A stretch of DNA of 64,000 nucleotides. It comes from Canna indica. Taxonomy: Eukaryota; Streptophyta; Magnoliopsida; Zingiberales; Cannaceae. Within the stretch, counting starts at the first letter, position 1. Each line of letters begins with the position of its first letter. The position numbers and the translations under genes were made by a program. Below, in pieces: positions 23,023 through 34,449 of this stretch. The notes under the pieces were generated by a model. It did no database searches, was not told where the DNA came from, and saw only the letters and a list, made by a program, of their open reading frames with translations. Where the stretch lies: positions 33,448,501 through 33,512,500 of the forward strand of contig CP136894.1 in the NCBI GenBank assembly GCA_034359265.1, given 5' to 3'.

Positions 23023-24536
23023 TGTTGGCCTAAGGTTTTCTACCTTGGTCTTAATCTCAGTTTTGATGATAACAAACATGGAACTAATGTTTCATTGAGA
23101 AATACTTCAGGTTCCATATTGGTTAGCGCACGACGTCCTCGATCGGAAATATCAAAGAAATCGGGTAATCGAAAGGACGTTGGTCGATGCGCTCGGATTC
23201 GTCAGGAAGATAGAGTCTAGGTTTACGGTGCCTAGTTTATATTGTAAAATACTCATGATGATGCATAAGAACCCAATAACCATCCCCAAATCCCAAAACT
23301 TGAAAACCCGGATACCATCCTAAAATACCCTAGGGAGCTCCTTGGAGGGCTATATGACCTAGATAGTTTTTTGACATAGAAAATGACGGTAATTGTTGCT
23401 TGGGTTAAAATTAGATATCGAGGTATTTTTGAAGCCTTTAGCCTACTCATTCTTGACTTGAAAGAATAGAAAATTTCCGTTTTCCTAAAATTTATACTAG
23501 ACCCCAAGAACTAGATTTTGATTCTTAAGGATTTTAATTTTTCACATATTTTTAGTGAATCCAAATGGGGGGTAATTCTTATATAACATTTATGTTTTAA
23601 AGTTAATAAATGTTTTAGTCGACCCGTCGGTCGACCGAACAGCGTGATTAAGGCCAGCGGTCACTGGGCGGTCGATCAGTCGGTCGATCGATGATCGACC
23701 GGCAAGCGACCGAATGGCGGAAACGGCTAGTTTTTCGCCTGTTGAGCAGTCGTTCTATTGAGGGGTTATAAATACCCTTCACCTATCTTCTTTAAGTCCC
23801 CTCAACAATTGATCCAAGCTTCCATTGAGCCAATTCTTGATCATTCTAAAGCTTTTCTTGAACCATCCTTTTGATAACCCTAGTTTCCAAGATACATCCT
23901 TGATTTAGCCTTCAAGATTTACCGATTCATCATCTCAAGGCATCAAGAGGACTAGGGAGTATCTTTTGGAGCTAAGTACTTATTGTTTGATTTATTTCTC
24001 CAATTGTTATTGTATTTTATTGTTTATTCATTGTATTTGAACTTGTGCAAACCTAGAGTGCTAGGTTGATTGAGTTGGTGGTTGCCTTGGTGTTAAGGCT
24101 TAAACCTGTCATTGTAAACGTAGTTTACTATGATTAGTTCAGTTGTCCCTTAGGGTTGAGGTGGAAGAGTGCTCTCGGTAAGAAGGCAGAGACTTCCCAG
24201 TGTGGAAGTGCCTTAGGTTGAGAGTGAGACTCTTCGGGTCAAAGTCCTCTTTGTAAGGGAAATGATTTAATCAAGTAAACTAAGTTTGGAAATCCTAAGC
24301 GGGGTGCTTAGGTAGTGGAGTAGGCATTGGGGCCGAACCACTATAAATCTCTATGTTAGCATTAAAATATTGTTTGTATTGATTGCATTATTATTTATTG
24401 CTTTCGCATTCAGTCGTCGAATTATAAATTGCCTAAGTAGTTTAAGAAAATGATTAAAACTGGAATTAGACAAATCGATTTAGTTAACACACTATTCACC
24501 CCTCTCCGCCCTCTAGTGTGGCAATTTCACCCAACA
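23023..24536 (+). repeat. Copia Y 3' LTR
   Basis: Starts TGTTGGCCTAAGG and ends CACCCAACA, about 1.51 kb. It is followed by AAGGG, matching AAGGA before the 5' LTR with one change. It carries GTCGACCCGTCGGTCGACCGA-type palindromes at 23625-23710, just upstream of the TATA box. Confidence 0.88.
23767..23774 (+). promoter_or_regulatory. TATA box of the copia Y LTR
   Basis: TATAAATA in AGGGGTTATAAATACCCTTC, the same context as in copia W and Z. Confidence 0.72.
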
Positions 24537-24541
24537 AAGGG

Positions 24542-24595
24542 TTGGCCAAAATTGAGAAATTCGCGAAAGTTGGGGATATTTTCATGTAATAACCC
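24542..24595 (+). mobile_element. Fold-back MULE-like element, right end
   Basis: Contains GGCCAAAATTGAGAAATTCG and ends GTAATAACCC, the inverted form of the left end at 17308. The TAAAAAGTA duplication follows at 24596. Removing copia Y restores a continuous fold-back arm with 17738. Confidence 0.88.
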
Positions 24596-26809
24596 TAAAA
24601 AGTATTTCCTTGCCTGTGTAGATGATTTCTCTCATTTTACTTGGATAGAATTCCTAAAAGAAAAGTCCAATGCTTTTGGCATTTTTAAATCTCTATGCTT
24701 GAGACTTCAGAATGAGCAAGAACTCCCTATTCTGAAGGTGATCAGAATAAGGAGTGATCATGGAAGAGAATTTGAGAACATATCTTTCTCTGAATTTTGT
24801 GATGAAAATGGTATATTGTATGATTTTTTTGCTCCAAAGACTCGTTAAGGGAACGGTGTAGTTGAAAGGAAGAATCGTACTATCCAGGAGATGGCTCGTG
24901 TTATGCTTAATTCTAAGCAAATTTCTGAAAGATTTTGGGCTGAAGGCATCAACACAGCTTGCTACATCATAAATCGACCTTATATCAGACCAAGATCTAC
25001 TAAAACTCATGAATTATGCAAGGGTCGAAAATCTAACCTTACATATTTTAATGTTTATGGTAGCAGGTGCTATGTTCTAAATGATAGGGAATACCTTGGA
25101 AAAATGCAAATCAAAAGTGACGAAGCCATATTTCTTGGCTATTCCAAAAATAGCAAGGCGTACCGAGTCTATAACTAACGCACTCAAATTGTGATGGAGT
25201 CACAAAACATGAAGGTTGATGACTCTCAAATCTACCAGACCCTATTGGTTGATAAGAAGGCAGTTGCAACTGTTGATAAGACTATCCAGAATTCCTCCAA
25301 GGCCACTAAACAGTTAGTTGAAATTGTTAATTCAACTGACCATGAGTCTGACACTGAACAGGAAGATGAAAGGGAAGACTCCGGAGCTGAAAAATCTACA
25401 ATAACACTCAAGAATCATCCTCTACAAAATATAATCAGAGATCTACATGATGGAGTTAAGACCAAAAATCAATCCAAGAAAAGTCACCAGGACATGATCA
25501 AGTACTCTTGCTACACTTCCAATATTGAACCTAAAAATATCAAGGAAGCCTTTAAGGATGAATTTTGGATTTTTGTTATGCAAGAAGAGTTGCAACAGTT
25601 CGTCCAAAATGATGTTTGGGAACTCGTCTCAACACCAGAAAGAGTCAATGTTGTTGGAACTAAATGGGTGTTTAAGAACAAGACTGATGAAGCTGGAAAC
25701 TTACAAGAAATAAAGCTCGTCTTGTTGCTCAAGGCTTCAACCAAATTGAAGGTTTGGACTATGATGAAACCTTTGCACTAGTTGCAAGATTGGAATTCAT
25801 CGGGTTACTTCTAGCCTTATCCTGCTGTATGAAGTTCAAACTATTTCAAATGGACATTAAGACTACCTTCCTCAATGGATTTCTCAACAAAGAAGTCTAC
25901 GTTGAACAACCTAAAGGCTTTGAAGATCATACTCATCGTGGCCATGTGTACAGATTGAATAAAGCTTTATATGAGCTTAAATAGGCTCCTAGATCTTGGT
26001 ATGAGAGACTGACCCAGTTCCTGCTTTTGAAAGGCTACAAAAGAGGAAATGCAAATCAGACATTGTTCATTAAAAGAAAGGAGTCTCCACAGATAATTGT
26101 TCAAATTTATGTCGATGATATAGTTTTTTGTTCAACCTCTTAAATTTATATTAAACAATTTCTGGATGACATGAAATCTAAGTTTGAGATGAGCATGGTT
26201 GGGGAAATGAGTTATTTTCTCAGTCTTCAAGTAAAGCAATCTAAAGATGGCATATTTATCTCTCAAAGTAAGTATGCAAGAAATCTTCTTCACAAGTTTG
26301 GTCTAGATAGTTCCAAGACAGTTAGAACTCCTATCTTTACTCATGAAAAACTGAGCAAAGATGATGAAGGCAAGAGCGTTGATCCTAGTCTCTATAGAAG
26401 TATGATTGGCGATCTATTGTATCTGACTGCTAGTAGACCTGACTTATGTTCCAATGTTGTATTGTGTACCAGATATCAAGCTAATCCAAATGAGTCTCAT
26501 CTTTAGGCAGTTAAACGAATTCTAAAATATGTTAAAGGTACTCTTGGTCTTCGGTATTCTATTGATTCTAATCCATGTCTAGTAGGATTTACAAATGGAG
26601 ATCGGACTGGCAATATTGATGACAGAAAAAGTACTTCAGGTGGTTGCTTATATATTGGATCAAATATAGTGGCTTGGTAACCCTGGTTAACTAAAAAGCA
26701 AAATTATATTTCTCTTTCTTCAGTAGAAGCAGAATTATTAGTAGCAGGCAGTTGCAGCACATATCTCAAAAAACTCTGTTATGCATTCTCGCACTAAACA
26801 CATTGATAT
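24596..26809 (+). pseudogene. Copia X integrase, RT and RNase H segment
   Basis: Integrase resumes with YFLACVDDFSHFTWIEFL and IRIRSDHGREFEN (second Asp); GNGVVERKNRTIQEMAR keeps the third acidic residue, just after an in-frame TAA. An acidic linker follows (25191-25480). RT starts EAFKDEFWIFVMQEELQQF, has a frameshift near 25710, then FKLFQMDIKTTFLNGF and the catalytic QIYVDDIVF at about 26105. RNase H has DRKSTSGGCLYIGSNIVAW and SSVEAELLVAGS. It ends at HSRTKHIDI, exactly at the GATAT duplication (26805-26809). Around six stops and two frameshifts. Confidence 0.87.
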
Positions 26810-26986
26810 TGTAATATCCTAGATATTATTATTTAATTATGTTATTGTTTATGATTGTCAGTCTAGCGGGAAAGTTCGAGGTCGAGCCGAGTCGACTCAT
26901 GGTCTGGTGCAAGCTTGAGAGCTCGGATAAGTTGAATTATGATTTATAATAATATAGTTTGATTTATTAAATTATGTTGCATTCAT
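26810..26986 (+). repeat. Start of the outer gypsy 5' LTR (plus)
   Basis: Begins TGTAATATCCTAGATATT and includes TCTAGCGGGAAAGTTCGAGGTCGAGCC, parallel to 49509-49690. It switches at about 26987 to LTR sequence in the opposite orientation. Confidence 0.82.
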
Positions 26987-28144
26987 GAAATAAAATCCGA
27001 ATTTTACATAATTAAATTCCTAAATTTCTAACATCACAGATTTATGTTATCATGCCAATCATGCATACAATTTCATAATTATTATTAAATAGAAGCTAAC
27101 ATATATACCAAGAATTCCTTAATCAAGAATCAAGGAAATTAATTAATCTATAGCATCAAGAACATCTAGAACTCCAAGATGAGATTGCATCCAAGATTCA
27201 CAAGATTAAATCATGAAAATCATAGATCTTCCTTTAAACATATGCCCCATGATATAAGATCTAAATTTCAAATCTAAGCATGACATGGAAAACAAGAAAG
27301 GTCTCAAGAACACAAGAAAAAATCATCAAGATCATGAAATCTTCAAGGCGGCTCCAAGAAAATTCGAAGAAAACCTGAAGAGGAGTGATAAAACCACTCA
27401 CTTGAATAGAGAAAATGATTGGAGAAGGAAATCCAATCGATGGCCTTCGATTTTGTCTCCAAAATCTGCGGCTCAACCCCAAGGAAGAAGGAACAAGGGC
27501 GGCGGCTCACTCCAAGCCGCTGGCTTGGAGAGAGGGAGAGAGCGAGGAAGAAGAGGGCAGCTCGGCTAGCTCCTCTTGTCTTGGCTCCGAGGGAAGGAAG
27601 AGAGAAGGAAGTAGAAAGGGAGGTTCTGGCGGCTCGGCTCGGCTCTAGGTGGCGATGGCTCCAAGGGGAAAAGAGGAGGGGGCGGCTAGTGGCTTGGGCT
27701 GTCGGTTGGCTCCTCCTCTCACAACTATGTGTGGCTCAAAAAATTGGAGCCAAAACCTAGGGGAGGGGGTTTTATAACTCCTCCTCAACCCTAACCCTTC
27801 TAACTTAAGCCCAAACCCGCATCCACTTAAGCCAAGTCCAACCCGCTAACCCGATAGACTTAATTGAATTAATTTAGGCTTCATTATACACATAATTAAA
27901 TCATAAGCACCTAATTAAATGAACCCACATAGGCATAATTCATAATTATCCACACACCACAATAATTAAAATAATTTCAATCACTTAAGCCTAATTTCAT
28001 AAATTCACAAATTTATATTCTACTTACCTGAGCTCGCAAGCTCGCTTCGGACCATGAGTCGACTCGGCTCGACCATGAACTAGTCCGCTAGGCTGGCAAC
28101 ACATGCAAAATGAAAATAATTAATTAAATATCAAGGATATTACA
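26987..28144 (-). repeat. Gypsy G3 3' LTR, first 1.16 kb (minus)
   Basis: On the minus strand it starts TGTAATATCCTTGATATT (28144) and runs leftward to about 26987. It matches the first part of the G3 5' LTR (34449 down to about 33436), with an extra segment of about 150 bp at the far end. A TATA box (TATAAAA) lies at 27770-27776. The rest of this LTR appears, in plus orientation, at 36336-37001. Confidence 0.82.
27770..27776 (-). promoter_or_regulatory. TATA box of the gypsy G3 3' LTR
   Basis: TATAAAA on the minus strand in GGAGTTATAAAACCCCCTCC, about 370 bp into the LTR. The same box occurs at 34075-34081 and 36221-36227 (minus strand). It places the transcribed region, including the hairpin array, downstream. 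Confidence 0.65.
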
Positions 28145-31100
28145 ATCCTCCCTCCTTAAAGAAAATTCGTCCTCGAATTTCAGAAAGAAAATAAGGACTC
28201 ACCGCATCAACAAATAATGAAGGATAACGCTCCCTCATATCCTGCTCCACCTCGTAGGTGGCCTCTTGGCCTGAATGGTGCTCCCATCGGACTTTAACCA
28301 AGGGGATCTCCTTGGACCACAACTTCCGAATCTGCCGATCTAGCACCTTAACTGGCTGCTCCTCATAAGAGATTGTTGAATCCACCTCCACTACGGTAGG
28401 CTCGATCACATGGGACTCGTCCCGAATATACCTCTTCAGCATAGACATATGCAATACTGGATGTACTCGGTCCATACTAGGAGGTAGGGCCAACTCATAG
28501 GCCACGGCTCCCCTGCGGCTGAGAATAGGAAATGGCCTAATGAACCTAGATCTTAGCTTTCCTTTCTTATCAAACGTCACCACCCCTTTCATAGGGGACA
28601 CCTTGAGGAACACCATGTCCTCCTTAGCAAACTCTACCTCCTTGGCCTTTCCATCAGCATACATCTTCTAGCGACTCTGAGCTGCTAACAGCCTCTCTCT
28701 GATTTGCTTCACTTTTTTCACAGCCTCTTCCACCAGATTAGGTCCCATCATAAGGGAATCTCTTGCCTCAAACTAGCCTATAGGCAACCTGCATCTCTGC
28801 CCATACAACACCTCAAATGGGGCCATCCCAATGTTATTATCGTAGCTGTTATTATAAGCAAACTCAACCAGAGGTAAGTGCCTCTCCCAACTGCCCTCCG
28901 GGTCTAAGACACATGCCCTCAGCATATCCTCCAGTGTTTGAATAGTCCGCTCTGACTAACCATCTGTTTGAGGGTGAAATACAGTACTGAACCACACCTG
29001 AGTGCCCAACACCTCCTGGAAGGACTGCCAAAATCTAGTTCTGAACTGAGTGCCCCAATTTGAGATAATCATAACTGGCACTCCATGATAAGCGACGATC
29101 CTATCCAAAAATAACCTTGCATACTGCTCAGTTGAAAAGGTCATCCTGACTAGTATGAAGTGCGATGTCTTGGTTAGGCGATCCACCACTACCTAGATAG
29201 AATCATTGCCTTTCCCGGACTTTGGCAACCCAGTCAAGAAATCCATGGTTATCTTCTCCCATTTCCACTACGGTACTCCTAATTTTTGGAGCAACCCTAC
29301 CGGCTGACACACTAAGCACTAAGCACTCAGCCTTCACCTGCTGACACACTAAGCACTTAGACACGAACTCGACCACTTCTCTTTTCATATTTTTCCACCA
29401 ATAGTTCTATCTGAGATCTCGGTACATCTTCGTGGCTCCCAGCTACATAGTGTAGATAGATCGATGAGCCATCTCCAGCACCTGCCAGCGAACCTCGGCC
29501 ATATCTGGTACCACTATACGGTTCTTAAACCTCAGAACGCCCTCCGAGCCCACATTGAACCTATTATCTGCATCTCCTCTCCTGGCCAGATCCTTAGTGA
29601 GTGCACAAAAGGCGTCCACCTCCTGCACTGCCCGCAACATATCAACCAACGAAGACTGCATTCTCAAGTGGGCCACCAGCGCACCAGTCTCTAATACTGA
29701 CAAGACTCCTCCCCCCCATCCTAACATAGGACCAACTCCTGAGCCAACGCTCTTCTCCTAACTGCCAAATGTGCTAAACTGCCCATAGACTTCCTGCTCA
29801 AGGCATCAGCTACCACATTAGCATTCCCTGGATGGTACATGAACGTGCAATCGTAGTCCTTCAACAGCTCAAGCCATCTTCTTTGCCTCAGGTTCAACTC
29901 CTTCTGGGTAAGCAAATACTGGATGTTCTTATGATCAGTGTATATCTCACAAGCCTCCCCATAAAAGTAGTGATGCCACAGCTTCAATGTGTACACCACT
30001 GCTGCCAGCTCGAGGTCATGGGTTGGGTAATTCTTCTCGTGAACCTTTGACTGCCTGGAGGCATAGGCTATCACCCTGCCATTCTGCATCAGCACGCAAC
30101 CCAAATCGACTCAGGAGGCATCACAACACATAACAAACCCTCCTGAACCTGAGGGTATTGCTAGAACTGGCGCCGACATCATGCGGTCCTTGAGCTTTAG
30201 GAAGCTCTCCTCGCACTTACTGTCCCATTCAAACTTGACCTTGTTATGGGTCAAGCGAGTTAATAACACTGCAATCCTGGAGAAATTCTCCACAAATTTC
30301 CTGTAGAAACCTGCCAACCCCATAAAACTGCGAATCTCTGAGACATTAGTCGGCCTCTTCCAATTTTTAACTGCTTCAGTCTTTGTAGGGTCCACCTTTA
30401 TTCCTTCCTTGGATACCACATGGCCAAGAAACCCCACACTCTCTAGCCAGACCCCGCACTTGGAGAATTTGGCATACAATCTATGCTCTTTGAGAGTTTT
30501 CAGAACTACCCTCAAGTGCTCAACACGCTACTCCCTGCTCCTGGAATAAATCAGAATGTCATAAATGAACACAATCACAAACTTATCCAGGTATTCCTTG
30601 AACACTCGATTGATCAGGTCCATAAATGTTGCGGGTGCATAGTCAGTCCGAATGACATCACCAGGAACTCAAAGTGCCCATACCTTGACCAAAAAGCAGT
30701 CTTAGGGACGTCACTGTCCCGAATCCTCAAGTGGTGATACTCTGGCCGCAGGTCAATCTTAGAAAACCACTACGCTCCTTGAAGCTAATCAAACAAATCA
30801 TCAATCTTGGGCAACAGGCATCGATTCTTCACTATTACCTTGTTAAGCTGTCGGTAATCAATGCACATCCGCAACTGGAGCACCCCAAGGGGAAACAATC
30901 GGCTGAATAAAACCCAGATCAAGCAGCTCCTGCAACTGGGACTTCAACTCCCTCAACTCAGCTGGTGCCATCCGATACGGAGGAATGGAGATCGGCTTCA
31001 CCCCTGGTTGTTCAGGATGCTGACTGCCCTTATTAGGACAATCATTTCTGAAGTGTCCAGACTGCCCACAGCTGAAACATCCCTTTGACTGTCCCCAACA

Positions 31101-32122
31101 AGTCCCTTAGTGCTTCCGGTGACATCGGTTACACTACGGTGGCCCAGATCTTCGCTGCGGTCCTCCCGATGACGCTCCTAGTCCCGAAGCTCTAGAACTG
31201 TTATTACCTTTGCCCTACGGTGGATTCGCTGCCCTTGGAATACCCTCAGAATGAGCTGGCCGACCCCAGAATGCTGGGGCCAAAACTTCTTCTTCTGAGG
31301 TCCATCAAGCCTGTCTGTTGGTACCAGTGCCTCCTTCCGGAGCGCCTCGTCAATGACCCGGGCAAAAGAAGTCTCCTCCGTGTAATTGATCAATTTGGCA
31401 ATCTGCGGCGTCAGTCCCTCAATGAACCTCTTGACCCTAGCGGTCTCTGAGGCTATCAAAGTGGAATGGTACTTCGAGAGGTGTGTGAACACCATCTAGT
31501 AGTCTATCATTGACATGCTACCAGTCTGACGCAATAGCTCGAACTCCTTTGCCCGCCTGCCCCGGACGCTCGTCGGTAGGTACTTCTCCACCATAACAGT
31601 CCTAAACTCCTCCCAAGTAGGGGGCGGTACATCTGCTGCTCGATAGTCCCTCCAAGTATGGAGCCAATCCTTAGTCGGTCCTCTCAGCTGCAACCAGATC
31701 AGTCGAGCGGTCGTCTCAGAAGAACAACCAAGCTCCGTGCACAACTCATAACAATCTCCCAGGAAACTAGTGACCTCCACCCGCAGATCTGTCCCCGTGT
31801 ACTTTGGTGGCCTGAATGCAACAAAATCTGCATAGGAAGGCGCTCTAGGTGCTCTGACCACTGGTGCCACTAGCTGAACCACCTCTGGTACTGCAGGTGC
31901 TGCTGGTACTGGCAGTGGTTGCTGCCACAACTCCTGCTCTCTACGGAGTGCCTCTGTTAGCTCTGCCACTCGGGCCTGTAGCTGCACAACCATGGGATCT
32001 AGTCCCACCTCCTCCTAGGCCTGCAGTGGTCTCCCTCGACTCGGGCCCCGGCCTCGGCCTCGGCCTCGGCGCTCAGTTGATTTGCTATCACTACCGCTCC
32101 TTACGGCATCAAGGGCCTCCAT
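28140..32122 (-). pseudogene. Gypsy G3 gag-pol (Tekay/Del chromovirus), protease deleted
   Basis: The ATG at 32122 starts MEALDAVRSGSDSKSTE. Gag follows with PSYADFVAFRPPKYTGTD, FLGDCYELCTELG and EEFRTVMVEKYLP (retrotransposon gag domain). An intact zinc knuckle [14 protein letters not shown] (near 31075) runs in frame straight into RT sequence [20 protein letters not shown], so the protease and the start of RT are deleted. The RT catalytic motif reads [13 protein letters not shown]: the first Asp of the DD pair is Tyr, so RT would be inactive. RNase H ([32 protein letters not shown]), integrase (MVDRLTKTSHFILV, then frameshifts) and a Tekay-type chromodomain tail (LDRQIRKLWSKEIPLVKVRW) follow. 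Many stops and shifts. The polypurine tract GGAGGGAGGA is at 28145-28156 on this strand. Confidence 0.85.
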
Positions 32123-32272
32123 CGATCTGGAAACACTAGAAAAGAAATAATTCAAGATTATGCAATTGAATTAACCTAATGTTTTGCAAACTAAACCACA
32201 AGTCGCACTAATGACACTCTAGCAATGCCCTATATAGTGACAACTACGGGTTGTAGTTAGATTGAACCACAT

Positions 32273-32284
32273 GCTCTGATACCA
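32273..32284 (-). promoter_or_regulatory. Gypsy G3 primer-binding site (tRNA-iMet)
   Basis: GCTCTGATACCA on the plus strand is TGGTATCAGAGC on the element strand, placed 3 bp after the LTR end. Confidence 0.9.
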
Positions 32285-32287
32285 ACT

Positions 32288-34449
32288 TGTCACGCCCCAA
32301 CTTAGGGTCACAGGACCGGCCAAGGTATACGTGCCTATACCCTGAAGCCTAAACCATGCACATGCCAAATCAAATAAAGTAACAGAAAGAAAACAACAAG
32401 TTTTATTTTAAAGGAAAAGCGAACCAACACCAAGTTTAGTTTATAGCTCAGAAATAACGAAAAATGCAAAAATACGATTAAGTCCAAGAGTTCAAAAGTT
32501 CAGTTAAATAAAACATAAAATAGATGATATAAATGCCCTCAGGGCTACAACTCCAAATCAAGCTAATACAAGTGCATGACAACTACCAAAAGAATCGACT
32601 ATGACCATAACTAGGACTGCTATGAGATCCAGCGGCTCCTCTGCCATCTAGCGACACCAAGTGCATCCAACCCACCTCACCGGTCAGGCTCTGCAAAACA
32701 AAAATCAAAGGACAACGGGTGAGTTCAAAGCATGAACTAAAGAAGTGCATCGGGTCGAAGCCCACCATGCTAGGATAATCGGGAAAGGCCCTCTGAGCTT
32801 ATCCTGGTATAAGGAACCTCGAGAGCAATCGGGAAAGGCCCTCCGAACTTGCTCGACGAGATGCGTAAGGACAATTAGGATATGCCCATCCAAACATGCC
32901 CATTTTAAGATATCATAGGAGTAATCGGGAAAGGCCCTCCGAACTTACTCCTAAAGGATATCACAGGAATAATCGGGAAAGGCCCTCCGAACTTATTCCT
33001 TACCACCACCTCGAGGATAATCGGGAAAGGCCCTCCGAACTTGTTCTGCAGGTTGGGAATTTAGCGTCCAACCACCCGGGCGTAGCCCGTAAACCGGCTC
33101 CAAATTGAGTCACCCCGCCATTCTCAAGGATATGGCGCATCAAGACCTAAGTTGAGATTCTCCTACGGTGTCCTCATCATGAAGCGTCTCAACACTCTAA
33201 ACCCGACACCTATCCCTTAGACCCGTATTGTCATGAACCCGTATGGTTTTATTTCATGCATACTTTCAAGTTGGTTCATAACAGATTATGCTCACCCTTT
33301 ACCCCAATTTTAATTATAGAATTAAAATTTAGATCATCTCAATTAGGGTTTTGTTTTAGGTACTGTTCTGCCCAGAACTGTTGTGTCTAACCCAAATCTA
33401 GTCTCCAAAGTGTGTCCTATGTTTCCAAACTATGTAATCTATAGCATCAACAACATCTAGAACTCCAAGATGAGGTTGCATCCAAGATTCACAAGATTAA
33501 ATTCACAAGATTAAATCATGAAAATCATAGATCTTCCTTTAAACATATGCCCCATGATATTAGATCTAAATTTAAAATCTAAGCATGTCATGGAAATCAA
33601 GAAAGGTCTCAAGAACACAAGAAAAAATCATCAAGATCATGAAATCTACAAGGCGGCTTCAAGAAAATTCGAAGAAAACCCGAAGAGGAGGGATAAAACC
33701 AATTACTTGAATAGAGAAAAGGATTGGAGAAGGAAATTCAATCGATGACCTTCGATTTCGGCTCCGAAATCCGTGGCTCAACCCCATTGAAGAAGGAACA
33801 AGGGCGGCAGCTCACTCCAAGTTGTCGGCTTGGAGAGAGGGAGAGAGAGAGGAATTAGAGGGCGGCTCGGCTGGCTCCACTTGGCTTGGCTCCAAGGGAA
33901 GGAAGAGAGAAGGAAGGAGAAAGGGAGGTTCTAGCGGCTCCACTTGGCTCTAGGTGGCGGCGGCTCCATGGGGAAAAGATGAGGGGGCGGCTGGCGGCTT
34001 ACCCTGTCGGCTGGCTCCTCCTCTCACAGCTATTTGTGGCTCCAAAAATTGGAGCCACAACCTCGGGGAGGCGATTTTATAACTACTCCTCAACCCTAAC
34101 CCTTCTAACTTATGCCCAAACCCGCAACCACTTAAGCGAAGTCCAACCCGCTAATCCGATAGACTTAACTAAATTAATCTTGGCTATATTAAACACACAA
34201 TTAAATCATAAGCACCTAATTAAATGCACCCACATAGGCATAATTCATAATTATCCACACACCACAATAATTAAAATAATTTCAATCACTCAAGCCTAAT
34301 TTCATAAATTCACAAATTTATATTCTACTTACCCGAGCTCGCAAACTCGCTCAGGACCATGAGTTGACTCGGCTCAACCACGAACTAGTCCGCTAGGCTG
34401 GCAACACATGCAAAATGAAAATAATGAATTAAATATCTAGGATATTATA
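32288..34449 (-). repeat. Gypsy G3 5' LTR
   Basis: On the minus strand it starts TATAATATCCTAG (TG mutated to TA) at 34449 and ends GGGGCGTGACA at 32288, about 2.16 kb. It contains a TATA box (34075-34081), a GC-rich segment (33740-34060) and a hairpin array (32772-33047). Confidence 0.85.
32772..33047 (-). repeat. LTR hairpin array 1 (gypsy G3)
   Basis: Five clear units of about 34 bp plus one degenerate unit (32866-32890). In element sense each has the form outer 6-7-bp stem, GT bulge, TCGG, loop AGGGCCTTTC, CCGA, outer stem. The outer stems vary in matched pairs: GGATAA/TTATCC, GAGCAA/TTGCTC, GGAGTAA/TTACTCC, GGAATAA/TTATTCC. Spacers of 10-60 bp are unrelated. Confidence 0.85.

Noticed and set aside
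27285..27760. Arg/Gly-rich frames of 77-113 residues
   Set aside because: Same GC-rich LTR region as above, in the G3 3' LTR; the frames at 33886-34299 and 35743-36239 are its counterparts. No frame is shared.
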